A DNA stretch of 43,053 nucleotides from assembly GCA_017424575.1 (NCBI GenBank), contig JAFOYQ010000140.1:1-43053 (forward strand), given 5' to 3'. The translations under genes and the position numbers were made by a program. This stretch comes from Muribaculaceae bacterium (GTDB lineage: Bacteria > Bacteroidota > Bacteroidia > Bacteroidales > Muribaculaceae). The notes beneath the pieces are model-generated. The model made no database searches and was not told where the DNA came from. It was given only the letters and a program-made list of their open reading frames with translations. This document shows positions 1-8,955 of the stretch, in pieces. Numbering within the stretch: the stretch's first letter is position 1; each line of letters starts with the position of its first letter.

Positions 1-2
1 AT

Positions 3-332
3 CTGGCAGGTGTGGCATTGATGTGCTTTCTTCATGGAGACAAGATTCCTGACGTTTCCGGAACATGGTTCGGCCTGCCTGCTGACAAGGTTGCTCATAG
101 TGTAATGTTCTTCCCATTCATTCCACTGTCATTCCTGACATTCAGAAGCAAGAGCGGCTCCAGACTGATCAACCTGCTCATATTGACCCTGCTTATGTTT
201 CTTGGACTTGGCACAGCCTACCTCACAGAAGTAATTCAGGACAAGTTAAGCTACAGAACATACGAAAACAAAGATCTGATTGCAGATTCTCTCGGCCTGG
301 GAGCCGGCTGCGCATGTACTGCATTGTGGTAA
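3..332 (+). CDS. VanZ-like membrane protein, 3' part only
   Basis: C-terminal ~109 residues of a small polytopic membrane protein; the reading frame runs off the left edge, so the GTG at 12 is not a convincing start. VanZ-like signs are DKVAHSVMF before a hydrophobic stretch, TEVIQ at the end of the next membrane segment, and DLIADSLG before the last one. The role of most VanZ-like proteins outside glycopeptide resistance is unknown. Codon use differs from the rest of the window: frequent CTG for Leu and AGA for Arg, and about 48% G+C by hand count. The stop falls where foreign-looking sequence gives way to typical sequence, so the natural C-terminus may be missing. Confidence 0.6.
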   Translation: MAGVALMCFLHGDKIPDVSGTWFGLPADKVAHSVMFFPFIPLSFLTFRSKSGSRLINLLILTLLMFLGLGTAYLTEVIQDKLSYRTYENKDLIADSLGLGAGCACTALW

Positions 333-1545
333 AAAGATTGATTTTATTGTAGGTAATGATAGTGCAAGTAATGATACTGTGGTCAATCCTTATGATGTGT
401 TGATTGAAAACCGACCTGTTGATCCTGATTTTGCCCGACCTCACTTTGCAATCATTGACAAAGAGCAGAGATTTTATCTTTCGTTGGGAGCAACGGTGAA
501 GGCAATCGCAGTTGCCGATTGGGGAAATCCATATAATAATCCGTCAGATTTTAAGCCCTCTGATTTTACTCAAGCCACACCTGGCAATTATAGTTCATTG
601 CAGATGTCGGTAAAATCAAGTTCAATCAATCTTAACGTAGTGGGGATGCCAAAAAACAAATATCGCATAGGGTTATTTGCAGCATTGGCGTTTAATGGAG
701 GTACGGGTAATGATTATTATGTAAAGTGTGACCATGCTTATATTAGGTGTATGGGCTTAACACTTGGCTATACATCAAGTGTTTATGATGATAAGAGTGT
801 TGATGCTTATCTAATCGATGGAAATGGCGCCGGCGCGTCGGGTGGACATTCAAATATGACCTTTAATTGGCAACGATATGTTTCAAAATCAATTAAATTG
901 GGCGTGGGTATAGAGTTGCCACGAGTGAGTTTTACTCAATGGAATACAGACCATAATCAATTAGTAAATCAAAATATTCCATCGGTGCCACTATATGTTC
1001 AGTATGATTGGGACGAGATAGGGCATGTGAGATTGTCGTCGGTGGTGCGCACAATGACATATCGTGATTATATTGAGAATTGCAATCGCTCGTTGATGGG
1101 GTGTGGATTAAAACTTACATCAAATTTTAAGATGGGAGATGCTGTGGGATATGCAATGGTGCAAAGTGGAAAGGGTATTGCTAATTATTTCAAAGATAAT
1201 GATGGCTTTTCTCTTGATTTAATTCCTGATTATAATAACATAGGTCAATTAAAACGCACCTCTTCGTGGGGAGGATTGGCTGCTGTACAATATAATTACA
1301 CTCCACAAATGTTTTCAACAGCAATGTATGGTTACATGCGTAATTATGTAGATAGATATGCCGATGGAGTAAATCTATTTGAACAACACATGAAATATGA
1401 ACACTATGCCGCAGTCAATTTCATTTGGCGAGCATCATCATTTGTCGATATTGGTATAGAATACAACTACGGATTTAAGAAAAACTTCGCCAACGAATCA
1501 CTCCACAACAACCGCATCACAGCAATGTTCAAAGTAGGATTCTAA
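280..1545 (+). CDS. DcaP-like outer-membrane porin, 5' end missing
   Basis: Outer-membrane beta-barrel resembling the DcaP-like trimeric porins of Bacteroidota. After HFAIID there is FYLSLGATVKAIAVADWG, followed by alternating aromatic/polar strands and a terminal phenylalanine (MFKVGF) typical of barrel C-termini. The only ATG in frame lies at 280 inside the VanZ-like gene. Its first ~17 codons are an out-of-frame reading of that gene, and homology-like sequence starts near 334 (KKIDFIVGND). No signal peptide exists, although a porin needs one, so the true 5' end was lost at a junction near 330-345. As it stands it would not be exported. The family call rests on motif memory without an alignment. 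Confidence 0.6.
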   Translation: MQILSAWEPAAHVLHCGKKIDFIVGNDSASNDTVVNPYDVLIENRPVDPDFARPHFAIIDKEQRFYLSLGATVKAIAVADWGNPYNNPSDFKPSDFTQATPGNYSSLQMSVKSSSINLNVVGMPKNKYRIGLFAALAFNGGTGNDYYVKCDHAYIRCMGLTLGYTSSVYDDKSVDAYLIDGNGAGASGGHSNMTFNWQRYVSKSIKLGVGIELPRVSFTQWNTDHNQLVNQNIPSVPLYVQYDWDEIGHVRLSSVVRTMTYRDYIENCNRSLMGCGLKLTSNFKMGDAVGYAMVQSGKGIANYFKDNDGFSLDLIPDYNNIGQLKRTSSWGGLAAVQYNYTPQMFSTAMYGYMRNYVDRYADGVNLFEQHMKYEHYAAVNFIWRASSFVDIGIEYNYGFKKNFANESLHNNRITAMFKVGF

Positions 1546-1568
1546 TCGCAAAATTGGATAAAAATGTC

Positions 1569-1576
1569 TAATTTTG
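1569..1576 (+). promoter_or_regulatory. Putative -7 element for the endonuclease gene
   Basis: TAATTTTG matches the Bacteroidota -7 consensus TAnnTTTG and lies 21 bases before the first ATG at 1597. No TTG sits at the usual 19-21 base distance upstream, so this is a weak call. Confidence 0.35.
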
Positions 1577-1596
1577 CAGTGGAATTAAATATTTAG

Positions 1597-3378
1597 ATGA
1601 TGATGCTACGAAAATTTGCTATACTTGCTTCCATATTGCTTGCTATAAATGTTTATGCTGCTATCCCATCGGGGTATTATGATAGTGCCGAGGGGAAGAA
1701 GAGTGGTGAACTTAAAACAGCGATGCACGAAATCATTCGCCCTCACACTCGCATAAGTTATGGCGCTGGTGGCACTTGGGTGGTGTTTCGCAATAGTGAT
1801 GTGCGCAGTGATGGTTCGATATGGGATATGTATTCTGATGTAGTGCGATATTTCCCCTCATCGGGCTCACACTCCGAAATGCATATTGAGCATAGTGTTC
1901 CAAAGAGTTGGTGGGGCGAATCGGGTAGTGGAAATAGTAGTTTTGTGTATGAAGCATCGTTTGATTTGCATCATCTTGTACCATCTGATGCGTCGGCCAA
2001 TACGTCGAAGAGTAATTTTGTACTTGGAGTTGTGGAAACTCCATCATTTGATAATGGTGTGTCAAAGGTGGGGAAAGCGATGGTAGATGGTGAGAGTCGT
2101 TCGGTATTTGAACCTCACGATGATTATAAAGGTGATTTCGCTCGCATGTATATGTATGTGTTTACCTGTTATCAAGATTACACATGGACCTCAAATGGAG
2201 TGTATATGCTCAACAACAATCAATTCCCTACACTCAACACTTACTCTAAAAATCTGCTTATGCAGTGGCATCGTCAAGACCCTGTGAGTGAAAAAGAACG
2301 CAATCGTAATGAGGCTGTATTTAGTGCGCAAAAAAATCGTAATCCATTTATAGATTTCCCTCATCTTGCTGAGTATTTATGGGGAGAGAAGGTGGGTAGT
2401 GCGTTTAGCACTGAAGCTGTGGATAATACTCTTTCAATCCCCACAAATATAAATGCTATTGATGTTAATCCTAATCAAATCACATGGTCGTGGGACAAAG
2501 TATTGAATGCTGATGGGTATGAAGTGAATTGTTATTCAATGCAGGGGATAAAATTGAAAACAGAGAAAGAGGGTTTTGATATGGTAGGTAGCACTGGAAC
2601 TCCATTGCCTGATGGTTGGACTGGGACTGCATCGGGTTACTATACTTCGGATGCGGGAACTGGAGAGGCAATTCCATCAATTGCGCTTAAAAATAATAAG
2701 GAATATTTGCAAACACCCGAATATTCAACTCCAATTACAGAGTTTTCATTTATGTATCGATTTGCATCTACAGCTACTGGCTCATCGTTGTTGGTGGAGT
2801 ATAATTGTGGCGGAAAGTGGCAAACGTTGCAACAAATAGAGTATGAAAATACAACAAAAGCTACTCTTAACTATACTTTTGAATCTGGTGACGATGTGCG
2901 TGCATTTCGATTTACATATAATAAGGTAAAGGGAAATATGGCGATTGATGATGTGAAGGTGACTTATGGCGTGCCTGCGCCTAAAGATATTGTGAAAAAA
3001 CAATATGTTAGCCAAGCAAGCATTACGATTAATGGATTAGATGCATCATGTACCTATTATCTCAATGTGCGTTCGGCAAAGGGGCAAAATCGTTCGGAGT
3101 GGTCGGATATTGTAGAGGCTACTACCAAAGAGATTAATTCAGGGGTGGCATTGATCGAAGCATCGCCAACACGCTATACAGTAAATGGCAACTCTATGAC
3201 TATATATAACCTTATAGAGGGCTCGCAAATAGAAGTTTATGATATGCGAGGAGTGTTGCATCAACGCCTAATTGCACACGGTGCAGTAGAGCAAATCACA
3301 CTCCCCACCCACAATATCTACATCTTAAAAATCACAGAAAATGCACAAACCACCCACCACAAAATCGCAATGCGATAA
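1597..3378 (+). CDS. Secreted endonuclease I family nuclease with T9SS sorting domain
   Basis: Exported nuclease of the endonuclease I (EndA/NucM) type, likely degrading extracellular DNA or RNA. Residues 1-21 form a signal peptide. The catalytic region (about 24-275) contains HIEHSVPKSWW (97-107), whose histidines are the expected metal/catalytic residues of the beta-beta-alpha-Me fold, and DLHHLVPSDASANTSKSNF (123-141). A fibronectin III-like domain appears split: its first half ends near residue 310 (GYEVNCYS), and its second half (SITINGL...TYYLNVRS) follows a roughly 150-residue jelly-roll-like insert (PLPDGWT...AIDDVKVTYG). The last ~75 residues (YNLIEGSQIEVYDMRG...) look like a type A T9SS sorting domain, which implies secretion through T9SS. 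Three tandem ATGs make the exact start uncertain by two codons. Confidence 0.85.
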   Translation: MMMLRKFAILASILLAINVYAAIPSGYYDSAEGKKSGELKTAMHEIIRPHTRISYGAGGTWVVFRNSDVRSDGSIWDMYSDVVRYFPSSGSHSEMHIEHSVPKSWWGESGSGNSSFVYEASFDLHHLVPSDASANTSKSNFVLGVVETPSFDNGVSKVGKAMVDGESRSVFEPHDDYKGDFARMYMYVFTCYQDYTWTSNGVYMLNNNQFPTLNTYSKNLLMQWHRQDPVSEKERNRNEAVFSAQKNRNPFIDFPHLAEYLWGEKVGSAFSTEAVDNTLSIPTNINAIDVNPNQITWSWDKVLNADGYEVNCYSMQGIKLKTEKEGFDMVGSTGTPLPDGWTGTASGYYTSDAGTGEAIPSIALKNNKEYLQTPEYSTPITEFSFMYRFASTATGSSLLVEYNCGGKWQTLQQIEYENTTKATLNYTFESGDDVRAFRFTYNKVKGNMAIDDVKVTYGVPAPKDIVKKQYVSQASITINGLDASCTYYLNVRSAKGQNRSEWSDIVEATTKEINSGVALIEASPTRYTVNGNSMTIYNLIEGSQIEVYDMRGVLHQRLIAHGAVEQITLPTHNIYILKITENAQTTHHKIAMR

Positions 3379-3413
3379 CCACAATAAGAAAAGATTAAAA
3401 GATATATAAATGA

Positions 3414-3446
3414 GAAGAGATGAGAATTTTTGATTCTCATCTCTTC
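3414..3446. terminator. Terminator hairpin between convergent genes
   Basis: Perfect 13-bp inverted repeat, GAAGAGATGAGAA (3414-3426) and TTCTCATCTCTTC (3434-3446), with a TTTTTGA loop. It lies between the convergent endonuclease and esterase genes and could serve both strands, though the T-run beyond the stem is poor. Confidence 0.65.
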
Positions 3447-3465
3447 GTATGTTATGAAAGATTCG

Positions 3466-4788
3466 TTATCCTTCGCCTTGCGATTTGTAGGTGATGTTGG
3501 GGGCACCTTCAGGGTGTGCGGTGGCATTGATTTTACGAGTGAAAATGTTGCCTTCAACATCTTTTACATATAAGTTGTTGCCACTGAATGCAAATGCAGC
3601 GATGTCGTTGGTTGTAGGGTATGGGAGTATTGCTCGCACGCGTCCGCTATGGTCGCATACTTGGATTCCCATTTTTGTCGCTACATAGAGATTCCCGTCG
3701 GTGGCATATAGCATACCGATAATATCGTAGTATTGGTGCAATGTGTTGTGCAACCAGTAATATTGTTGGCAATTTGATTTTTTGCCTTTGGCATCAACGG
3801 TGTAACTAATTAGCCAATCTGAATTTTTCTCGGTTTCGGTAAATAATTTTCCGTCGGGAGAAGTGGCTGATTTTTTTGTTGCTTTTGGCATTTTGCCATC
3901 ATATTTTATCCAATTCTCGCCGTCGAGGAGTATTGCTTGTAGCATATTGTTTTTGCTCTTGCCTGCTTTCACTGGTTGTGGATAATCTTTCCAGAGATAG
4001 CGCATTGCTTCGGGGAATAGGCGAGAACCATTTTTGATGCTATGGTTGCCGTCGTCCCACACTGCCTTGTATTCATATCCTGCAAATTCAAGAGCCGATG
4101 CTACAAGTAGATTTTGTTCATACCAGTGTCCGAAAAGTGCATTCCATATATCGTTAGAGCCGTCGTGAATGAATACTCGAATAGGACGTGGTTCATATTT
4201 GCGAATAAGTGCAGGGTATTCATGCCCGCCACGCATTGATACGAATGTGCCACAAGTGGTATAGATGCGGCTAAATAGGTCGGGACGAAGGAATGTGGTG
4301 TTGAATGAAGCGATACCACTACTACTTGCACCTGAAATGGCACGGTCGTTGGGGTCGGCAGAGATTTTGATTGTGCGACCATCGGCAAGAGTATGACTCG
4401 ATGCCGTTGGGAGAAGTTCGGTTTCGATAAAGCGAGCAAATGTGTCGTCGATGCGGTCAAATTCGTTACTGCGATTGTAGCGAATGACGGTGCTATCGTT
4501 GGCAATGCGACCTGGCTTTACGAATACACCAATTGTAACAGGCATTTCGCCGTTAGCGATGAGGGTATCCATAACTGCTGTGGCGTTGTAAAGAATGCCG
4601 TCTAGCCCAAGGTACAAGCAGGCAGGTTTTGTGCCGTCGTATTGCTTGGGGATATATACTTTATATTCATGGACAGTGCCAGGATAGAACTTTGAGTTGG
4701 TAATTTTGCCATCGATGATGACGCTCTTGTCGGCTGATGATGCTGATAGTGCCACAAGGGCAATGAGCAATGATAAGATTTTTTTCAT
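3466..4788 (-). CDS. Exported esterase D/Fes-type hydrolase with C-terminal propeller-like domain
   Basis: Signal peptide (1-19), then an alpha/beta hydrolase of the putative esterase family (about 25-275). The nucleophile elbow reads GASSSG (153-158, Ser155); HDGSND (208-213) and GNHS (247-250) supply the acid and histidine of a plausible triad. The glycine normally two residues after the nucleophile (GxSxG) is serine here. Residues ~290-440 (LLDGENWIKYDG, LYVATKMGIQVCDHSGRVRAILPYP) resemble an SMP-30/gluconolactonase-type propeller fragment, a fusion known in Bacteroidota carbohydrate-esterase-like proteins. The substrate is unknown. It is the last gene of the minus-strand run starting at ftsX, 28 bases after yigZ. 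Confidence 0.75.
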   Translation of the reverse strand: MKKILSLLIALVALSASSADKSVIIDGKITNSKFYPGTVHEYKVYIPKQYDGTKPACLYLGLDGILYNATAVMDTLIANGEMPVTIGVFVKPGRIANDSTVIRYNRSNEFDRIDDTFARFIETELLPTASSHTLADGRTIKISADPNDRAISGASSSGIASFNTTFLRPDLFSRIYTTCGTFVSMRGGHEYPALIRKYEPRPIRVFIHDGSNDIWNALFGHWYEQNLLVASALEFAGYEYKAVWDDGNHSIKNGSRLFPEAMRYLWKDYPQPVKAGKSKNNMLQAILLDGENWIKYDGKMPKATKKSATSPDGKLFTETEKNSDWLISYTVDAKGKKSNCQQYYWLHNTLHQYYDIIGMLYATDGNLYVATKMGIQVCDHSGRVRAILPYPTTNDIAAFAFSGNNLYVKDVEGNIFTRKINATAHPEGAPNITYKSQGEG

Positions 4789-4816
4789 GGGTTATGTAAT
4801 TGAAAATTTAATCGAA

Positions 4817-5413
4817 TTATTCGTTGAAAGTGACACCGTCGATATCTAACAATCGGTTAGCAAGTGCTTCACGATTATCCAGACGAGTAGTAACGGTGAT
4901 TTGGCACGCATTGTCAAAAATTTGATTAGAAATCTTTACATTGGGGTCTTTAACGACTTTCATCACATCGTTCATGGCGAGATATGGGAAATTGAATGTA
5001 ATTGATGCCATTTCATGACATTCGATGATGTTGCCAGCGAGAATTGCTTCGCGAGCCGCTTCGCGATATGCCACGATAAGTCCCGAAGTGCCGAGTTTTA
5101 TGCCGCCAAAATAGCGCACTACGATGATGACGATGTTGGTGAGGTTGAAGGAATTTATTTGCCCCAAAATAGGTTTCCCAGCAGTGCCACTTGGTTCTCC
5201 ATTATCGTTGGAGAGGAACTCGTTGCGTGCAGTGCCAATCATATAAGCCCAACACACATGGCGAGCATCGAAATACTCTTTTTGATACTTTGCTACTACC
5301 TCTTTTGCTTCGGCAGCCGAGGTTACAGGCACAGCAAATGAGATGAATTTACTCATCTTCTCTTTGTATAGCCCTTCGGCGGGAGCATCGAGTGTATAGA
5401 AAGTATCGGCCAT
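4817..5413 (-). CDS. yigZ: YigZ/IMPACT family protein
   Basis: 198-residue member of the YigZ (UPF0029/IMPACT) family, about the usual length. The hallmark N-terminal domain is clear: FISFAVPVTSAAEAKEVV, DARHVCWAY, then DNGEPSGTAGKPIL and VVRYFGGIKLGTSGL (about residues 24-125). A C-terminal ferredoxin-like RNA-binding-type domain follows. IMPACT homologues in eukaryotes affect translation control through GCN1; the bacterial role is not settled. It starts three bases after the DUF2148 gene, inside the ftsX-to-esterase run. Confidence 0.9.
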   Translation of the reverse strand: MADTFYTLDAPAEGLYKEKMSKFISFAVPVTSAAEAKEVVAKYQKEYFDARHVCWAYMIGTARNEFLSNDNGEPSGTAGKPILGQINSFNLTNIVIIVVRYFGGIKLGTSGLIVAYREAAREAILAGNIIECHEMASITFNFPYLAMNDVMKVVKDPNVKISNQIFDNACQITVTTRLDNREALANRLLDIDGVTFNE

Positions 5414-5416
5414 CGG

Positions 5417-5962
5417 TTATTTTTGTTGAGGTTCCTCTTTGGGTTTGCGATCAAAGAACGGATTTTTAGAAGATGCAGCAATTGCAATCGCAAACACTTG
5501 TTTGCAATCGTTGAGAATGTTGAGGCGTTGAGCAGCGAGCCCGGCAGAGAATAATACGCGAGTGTCGAGTCGCAAATCGGCAGCCATAGCACATGCCGAA
5601 CCAATAGCAATGCCCACGTCAATAGAATTAATCGCGCAAGGCACTATTGCGGGTTTGCTCTCACAAGTAGCGTAACCACAATGAGCGCAATTGAGACCAT
5701 GAGGTTGGTTGTGCGTGCCTATGAGCATCACACATTCGGCTTGGAGTATGTTATCGGCATCGCGTAGGAAAAACTTCATACCATGTTCCTCAACCATTGC
5801 CACCATAGTGTTGGATAGACGATGAAGATCATCGCCCTCAATGAGTGCGATTTCAAGAATGTCCACCCCTTTGGCTTTGGGAGCAGTGCGTGCAGCTGTC
5901 ATCATTTGACGAGCCGCCACAAGTACTTGCTCGTGACGGCTGTCGCGTTCGTTTATCACCAT
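5417..5962 (-). CDS. DUF2148 ferredoxin-domain protein
   Basis: 181-residue cytoplasmic protein matching the DUF2148 family often labelled ferredoxin domain-containing. A cysteine cluster NCAHCGYATC, a further PCAI cysteine and GSACAMAADLRLDTRV suggest an Fe-S or metal site. The function is unknown. It sits between queA (11 bases upstream) and yigZ (3 bases downstream), and is surely co-transcribed with them. Confidence 0.85.
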   Translation of the reverse strand: MVINERDSRHEQVLVAARQMMTAARTAPKAKGVDILEIALIEGDDLHRLSNTMVAMVEEHGMKFFLRDADNILQAECVMLIGTHNQPHGLNCAHCGYATCESKPAIVPCAINSIDVGIAIGSACAMAADLRLDTRVLFSAGLAAQRLNILNDCKQVFAIAIAASSKNPFFDRKPKEEPQQK

Positions 5963-5973
5963 AGAGTGTTGTA

Positions 5974-7023
5974 TTATAAGATGAGCATAGCATCGCCGTA
6001 GGCACCGAAACGGTAACCCTCTTTTACGGCTTGTTCGTATGCTTCCATTGTCAATTCATATCCACCAAATGCCGATACCATCATGAGCATAGTAGAGTAA
6101 GGCAAGTGGAAGTTGCTTATAAGTGCGTCGGTAACAGTAAAGTCATAAGGAGGGAAGATGAACTTGTTGGTCCACCCTTCATACACTTTCATGTGCCCAC
6201 CCATTGAAACAGCACTAGCGATACCACGAAGCACTGAAGTGCCCACGGCACACACTTTGTGTTCAGCATCTTTGATGGCGTTTACCTTATTAACGAGTTC
6301 AGGCGATACGCTCATTTGCTCTGAGTCCATGCGGTGTTTAGTGAGGTCTTCAACATCAATTTCACGGAAATTGCCGAGACCACTGTGAATAGTGAGGAAT
6401 CCTTGCTCAATACCTTTAATTTCCATGCGTTTCAATAATTCGCGACTGAAGTGCATACCTGCTGCTGGGGCTACAACGGCACCTTCGTTTTTTGCGAAGA
6501 TACATTGATAACGTTCAGCGTCATTTTCGTTGGGTTTGCGTTGGATATAAGAGGGGAGTGGAGTTTCGCCGAGACGGAACAATGCTGCCTTAAATTCTTC
6601 GTGGCTACCATCGAAAAGGAAACGAAGTGTGCGACCACGTGAGGTTGTGTTATCGATAACCTCAGCCACCATTGACTCATCTTCGCCAAAGTAGAGTTTG
6701 TTGCCAATACGAATTTTACGAGCAGGCTCTACAAGAACGTCCCACAACTTGTGCTCTTCGTTGAGTTCGCGAAGCAAGAATACTTCAATGAGAGCGCCAG
6801 TCTTTTCTTTGTTGCCATAAAGACGAGCAGGGAAAACTTTAGTATCATTAAAAATGAAGATGTCACCTTCGTCAAAGTGTTGGATTACATCTTTGAAATA
6901 TTCGTGTTGAATTTCTCCAGTTTTGCGATTTACGACCATGAGTCGAGATTCGTCGCGTCCCAATGTAGGTTCTTGGGCAATGAGTTCTTCAGGAAGTTTG
7001 AATTTGAATTGTGATAACTTCAT
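5974..7023 (-). CDS. queA: S-adenosylmethionine:tRNA ribosyltransferase-isomerase QueA
   Basis: Adds the epoxycyclopentanediol moiety from SAM to 7-aminomethyl-7-deazaguanine in tRNA, giving epoxyqueuosine. The 349-residue length is normal. Family signatures run through the chain: [14 protein letters not shown] near the start, [49 protein letters not shown], and the C-terminal [19 protein letters not shown]. It starts about 45 bases after truB in the same transcription direction and is followed closely by DUF2148. Confidence 0.97.
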   Translation of the reverse strand: MKLSQFKFKLPEELIAQEPTLGRDESRLMVVNRKTGEIQHEYFKDVIQHFDEGDIFIFNDTKVFPARLYGNKEKTGALIEVFLLRELNEEHKLWDVLVEPARKIRIGNKLYFGEDESMVAEVIDNTTSRGRTLRFLFDGSHEEFKAALFRLGETPLPSYIQRKPNENDAERYQCIFAKNEGAVVAPAAGMHFSRELLKRMEIKGIEQGFLTIHSGLGNFREIDVEDLTKHRMDSEQMSVSPELVNKVNAIKDAEHKVCAVGTSVLRGIASAVSMGGHMKVYEGWTNKFIFPPYDFTVTDALISNFHLPYSTMLMMVSAFGGYELTMEAYEQAVKEGYRFGAYGDAMLIL

Positions 7024-7068
7024 AATTAAAATGATTTATATGTTTTTTTAATGTTATTCTTTTGAAAA

Positions 7069-7788
7069 TTAGTTGTTTGATGCGATTTCGGGCATTGTTA
7101 TTTCGATATTATTAAGCATTTCGACAGCTTGCTCTACAGTGAGACATTCCTCAACTTTTACATCGCCCACACGAGTGCGGCGAAGGGCTGTGAGGTGTCC
7201 TCCCGAATTGAGAGCAGCTCCAATATCGCGAGCAAGGGCGCGAATATATGTACCTTTGCTACACACCACTCTCACAACGATGCTTTGTTGTGAATACTCG
7301 AGTAACTCAATCTCGTCAATCACAAGAATTTTGGCTTTGAGTTCCACCTCTTTCCCTTTGCGAGCCATTTTGTAGGCACGTTTGCCATCGATTTTGCATG
7401 CCGAAAAAGCGGGAGGTACCTGCTCAATGCGTCCAGTAAATTTTTTCAATACCTCTTCCACCATTTCGCGAGTGATATGCTCGGTGGGGTATGTTGCATC
7501 GATTTCGGTTTCGAGGTCATAAGATGGAGTAGTAGCACCTAATGCAATAGTTGCCACATATTCTTTGGTGTGAGCTTGAAGCTCGTCGATGCGCTTAGTT
7601 GCTTTACCAGTACACACAATCATAACACCAGTTGCTAATGGGTCGAGTGTGCCAGCATGTCCTACCTTAATTTTTTTGATTTTAAGGCGACGACTCATGA
7701 TGCTTCGCACTCGTTTCACTGCGTCAAACGAGGTCCAGTGCAATGGTTTGTCAATATATAATATTTCTCCTTCTAAAGGATTAAACAT
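7069..7788 (-). CDS. truB: tRNA pseudouridine(55) synthase TruB
   Basis: Converts U55 in the T-loop of tRNAs to pseudouridine. The catalytic aspartate is Asp49 in HAGTLDPLATGVM (44-56). VPPAFSACKIDGKRAYKMARKG and SKGTYIRALARDIG are further TruB signatures. At 239 residues it is a short form without the PUA domain of some homologues, as is usual in Bacteroidales. It lies between uppP (15-base gap) and queA. Confidence 0.96.
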   Translation of the reverse strand: MFNPLEGEILYIDKPLHWTSFDAVKRVRSIMSRRLKIKKIKVGHAGTLDPLATGVMIVCTGKATKRIDELQAHTKEYVATIALGATTPSYDLETEIDATYPTEHITREMVEEVLKKFTGRIEQVPPAFSACKIDGKRAYKMARKGKEVELKAKILVIDEIELLEYSQQSIVVRVVCSKGTYIRALARDIGAALNSGGHLTALRRTRVGDVKVEECLTVEQAVEMLNNIEITMPEIASNN

Positions 7789-7803
7789 AGCTCGAAATTT
7801 AGA

Positions 7804-8646
7804 TTACATAATTTGTAAATCAACTCCACATGCAATCATAATCAAAATTGCTCCACCCACTACGATGCGATACCAGCCAAATGCTTGGAATCCGTATTTT
7901 GACACGAAGTTGATGAAGAATTTAATGGCAAGTAGAGCCACGATAAATGCAACAATGTTGCCAATGGCAAGTGTCGCAATATTGTCGGTAATAATGCTTG
8001 GGTCGGTTTTGATGAGTTTGTAGCACTTATACACTGTTGCCCCAAGCATAGTGGGAACGGCGAGGAAGAATGAAAATTCGGCAGCCGCTTTGCGTGTCAT
8101 CTTTTGTGCCATACCCCCTACGATTGTAGCCATAGACCGTGATACCCCAGGAATCATGGCTATACATTGGAAGATACCCACCATCAATGCTCGTTTTTCG
8201 GTGAGTTTAGTGTCTTCGCTACCTTTGTTGAAAATCTTGTCGCAGAATAGCATGAATATGCCACCAATCACAAGCATCACAGCCACTACCCACACCTTTT
8301 CGAGCATGGCATCGATAGCATCGCTAAATAGCAAACCAAATACTGCTGCAGGGATAAATGCTATGAATAGTTTCCAATAAAAGTCATATTTGTGGAGGAA
8401 GCGTTTTATCCATCCAGCGCCTTCAGGAGCAGGAGTGTTGTTGAGTTGAAAGAATCGTTTCCAATATAACCACACTACCGATAGAATTGCGCCAAATTGA
8501 ATAATAAACGTAAATGCTTTTACATAATCGGTGCTTTCTACACCAAGAATGTTTTGTGCAATAATCATGTGTCCGGTTGATGACACAGGGAGGAACTCGG
8601 TCAAGCCCTCAACAATCGCAATGATAATAGAATCAAAGATGCTCAT
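7804..8646 (-). CDS. uppP: Undecaprenyl-diphosphatase UppP/BacA
   Basis: Integral membrane enzyme that dephosphorylates undecaprenyl pyrophosphate, recycling the lipid carrier for peptidoglycan and glycans. The active-site signature [14 protein letters not shown] is at residues 13-26 and the second conserved PGVSRS lies in the middle of the chain. Several hydrophobic segments follow. The 280-residue length fits the family. Its start shares one base with the stop region of the DUF3098 gene, implying coupled translation. Confidence 0.96.
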   Translation of the reverse strand: MSIFDSIIIAIVEGLTEFLPVSSTGHMIIAQNILGVESTDYVKAFTFIIQFGAILSVVWLYWKRFFQLNNTPAPEGAGWIKRFLHKYDFYWKLFIAFIPAAVFGLLFSDAIDAMLEKVWVVAVMLVIGGIFMLFCDKIFNKGSEDTKLTEKRALMVGIFQCIAMIPGVSRSMATIVGGMAQKMTRKAAAEFSFFLAVPTMLGATVYKCYKLIKTDPSIITDNIATLAIGNIVAFIVALLAIKFFINFVSKYGFQAFGWYRIVVGGAILIMIACGVDLQIM

Positions 8647-8921
8647 TAGGCTTTATCCTCCTTTTTTGAACGGTAGATAATGCCAAATCCCATGAAAATA
8701 AATCCGAGGAATGCAAGGGTTGGACCAACGATTATGCGACGAGTGCTAAAAATTTCGGGATTGAAATTCTCCATTGTAGAGCCTTCTCCACACATTAAAA
8801 GAAATCCTAAAACAATGATAACACCAGCAATACCCATGAGAATGAGATTGATGCGGTGAAGAGGGAAGATAACACGGGGTTCTTTTTCAGAGGTTATCTT
8901 TTTTGTGATTTTTTGTGCCAT
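8646..8921 (-). CDS. DUF3098 small membrane protein
   Basis: 91-residue protein with two hydrophobic segments (about 24-44 and 62-82) separated by [19 protein letters not shown] and ending in a short charged tail. This matches DUF3098, a Bacteroidota-specific family regularly located between ftsX and uppP. The function is unknown; position suggests an envelope or cell-division link. It overlaps uppP by one base and follows ftsX by about 34 bases. Confidence 0.9.
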   Translation of the reverse strand: MAQKITKKITSEKEPRVIFPLHRINLILMGIAGVIIVLGFLLMCGEGSTMENFNPEIFSTRRIIVGPTLAFLGFIFMGFGIIYRSKKEDKA

Positions 8922-8955
8922 TATTTTATTGTAACTTAAGTTTTTATATCAGTGA

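Noticed and set aside
4101..4505. A 134-codon minus-strand open frame
   Set aside because: Shifted frame inside the esterase gene, Ser/Thr/Pro-rich without any domain.
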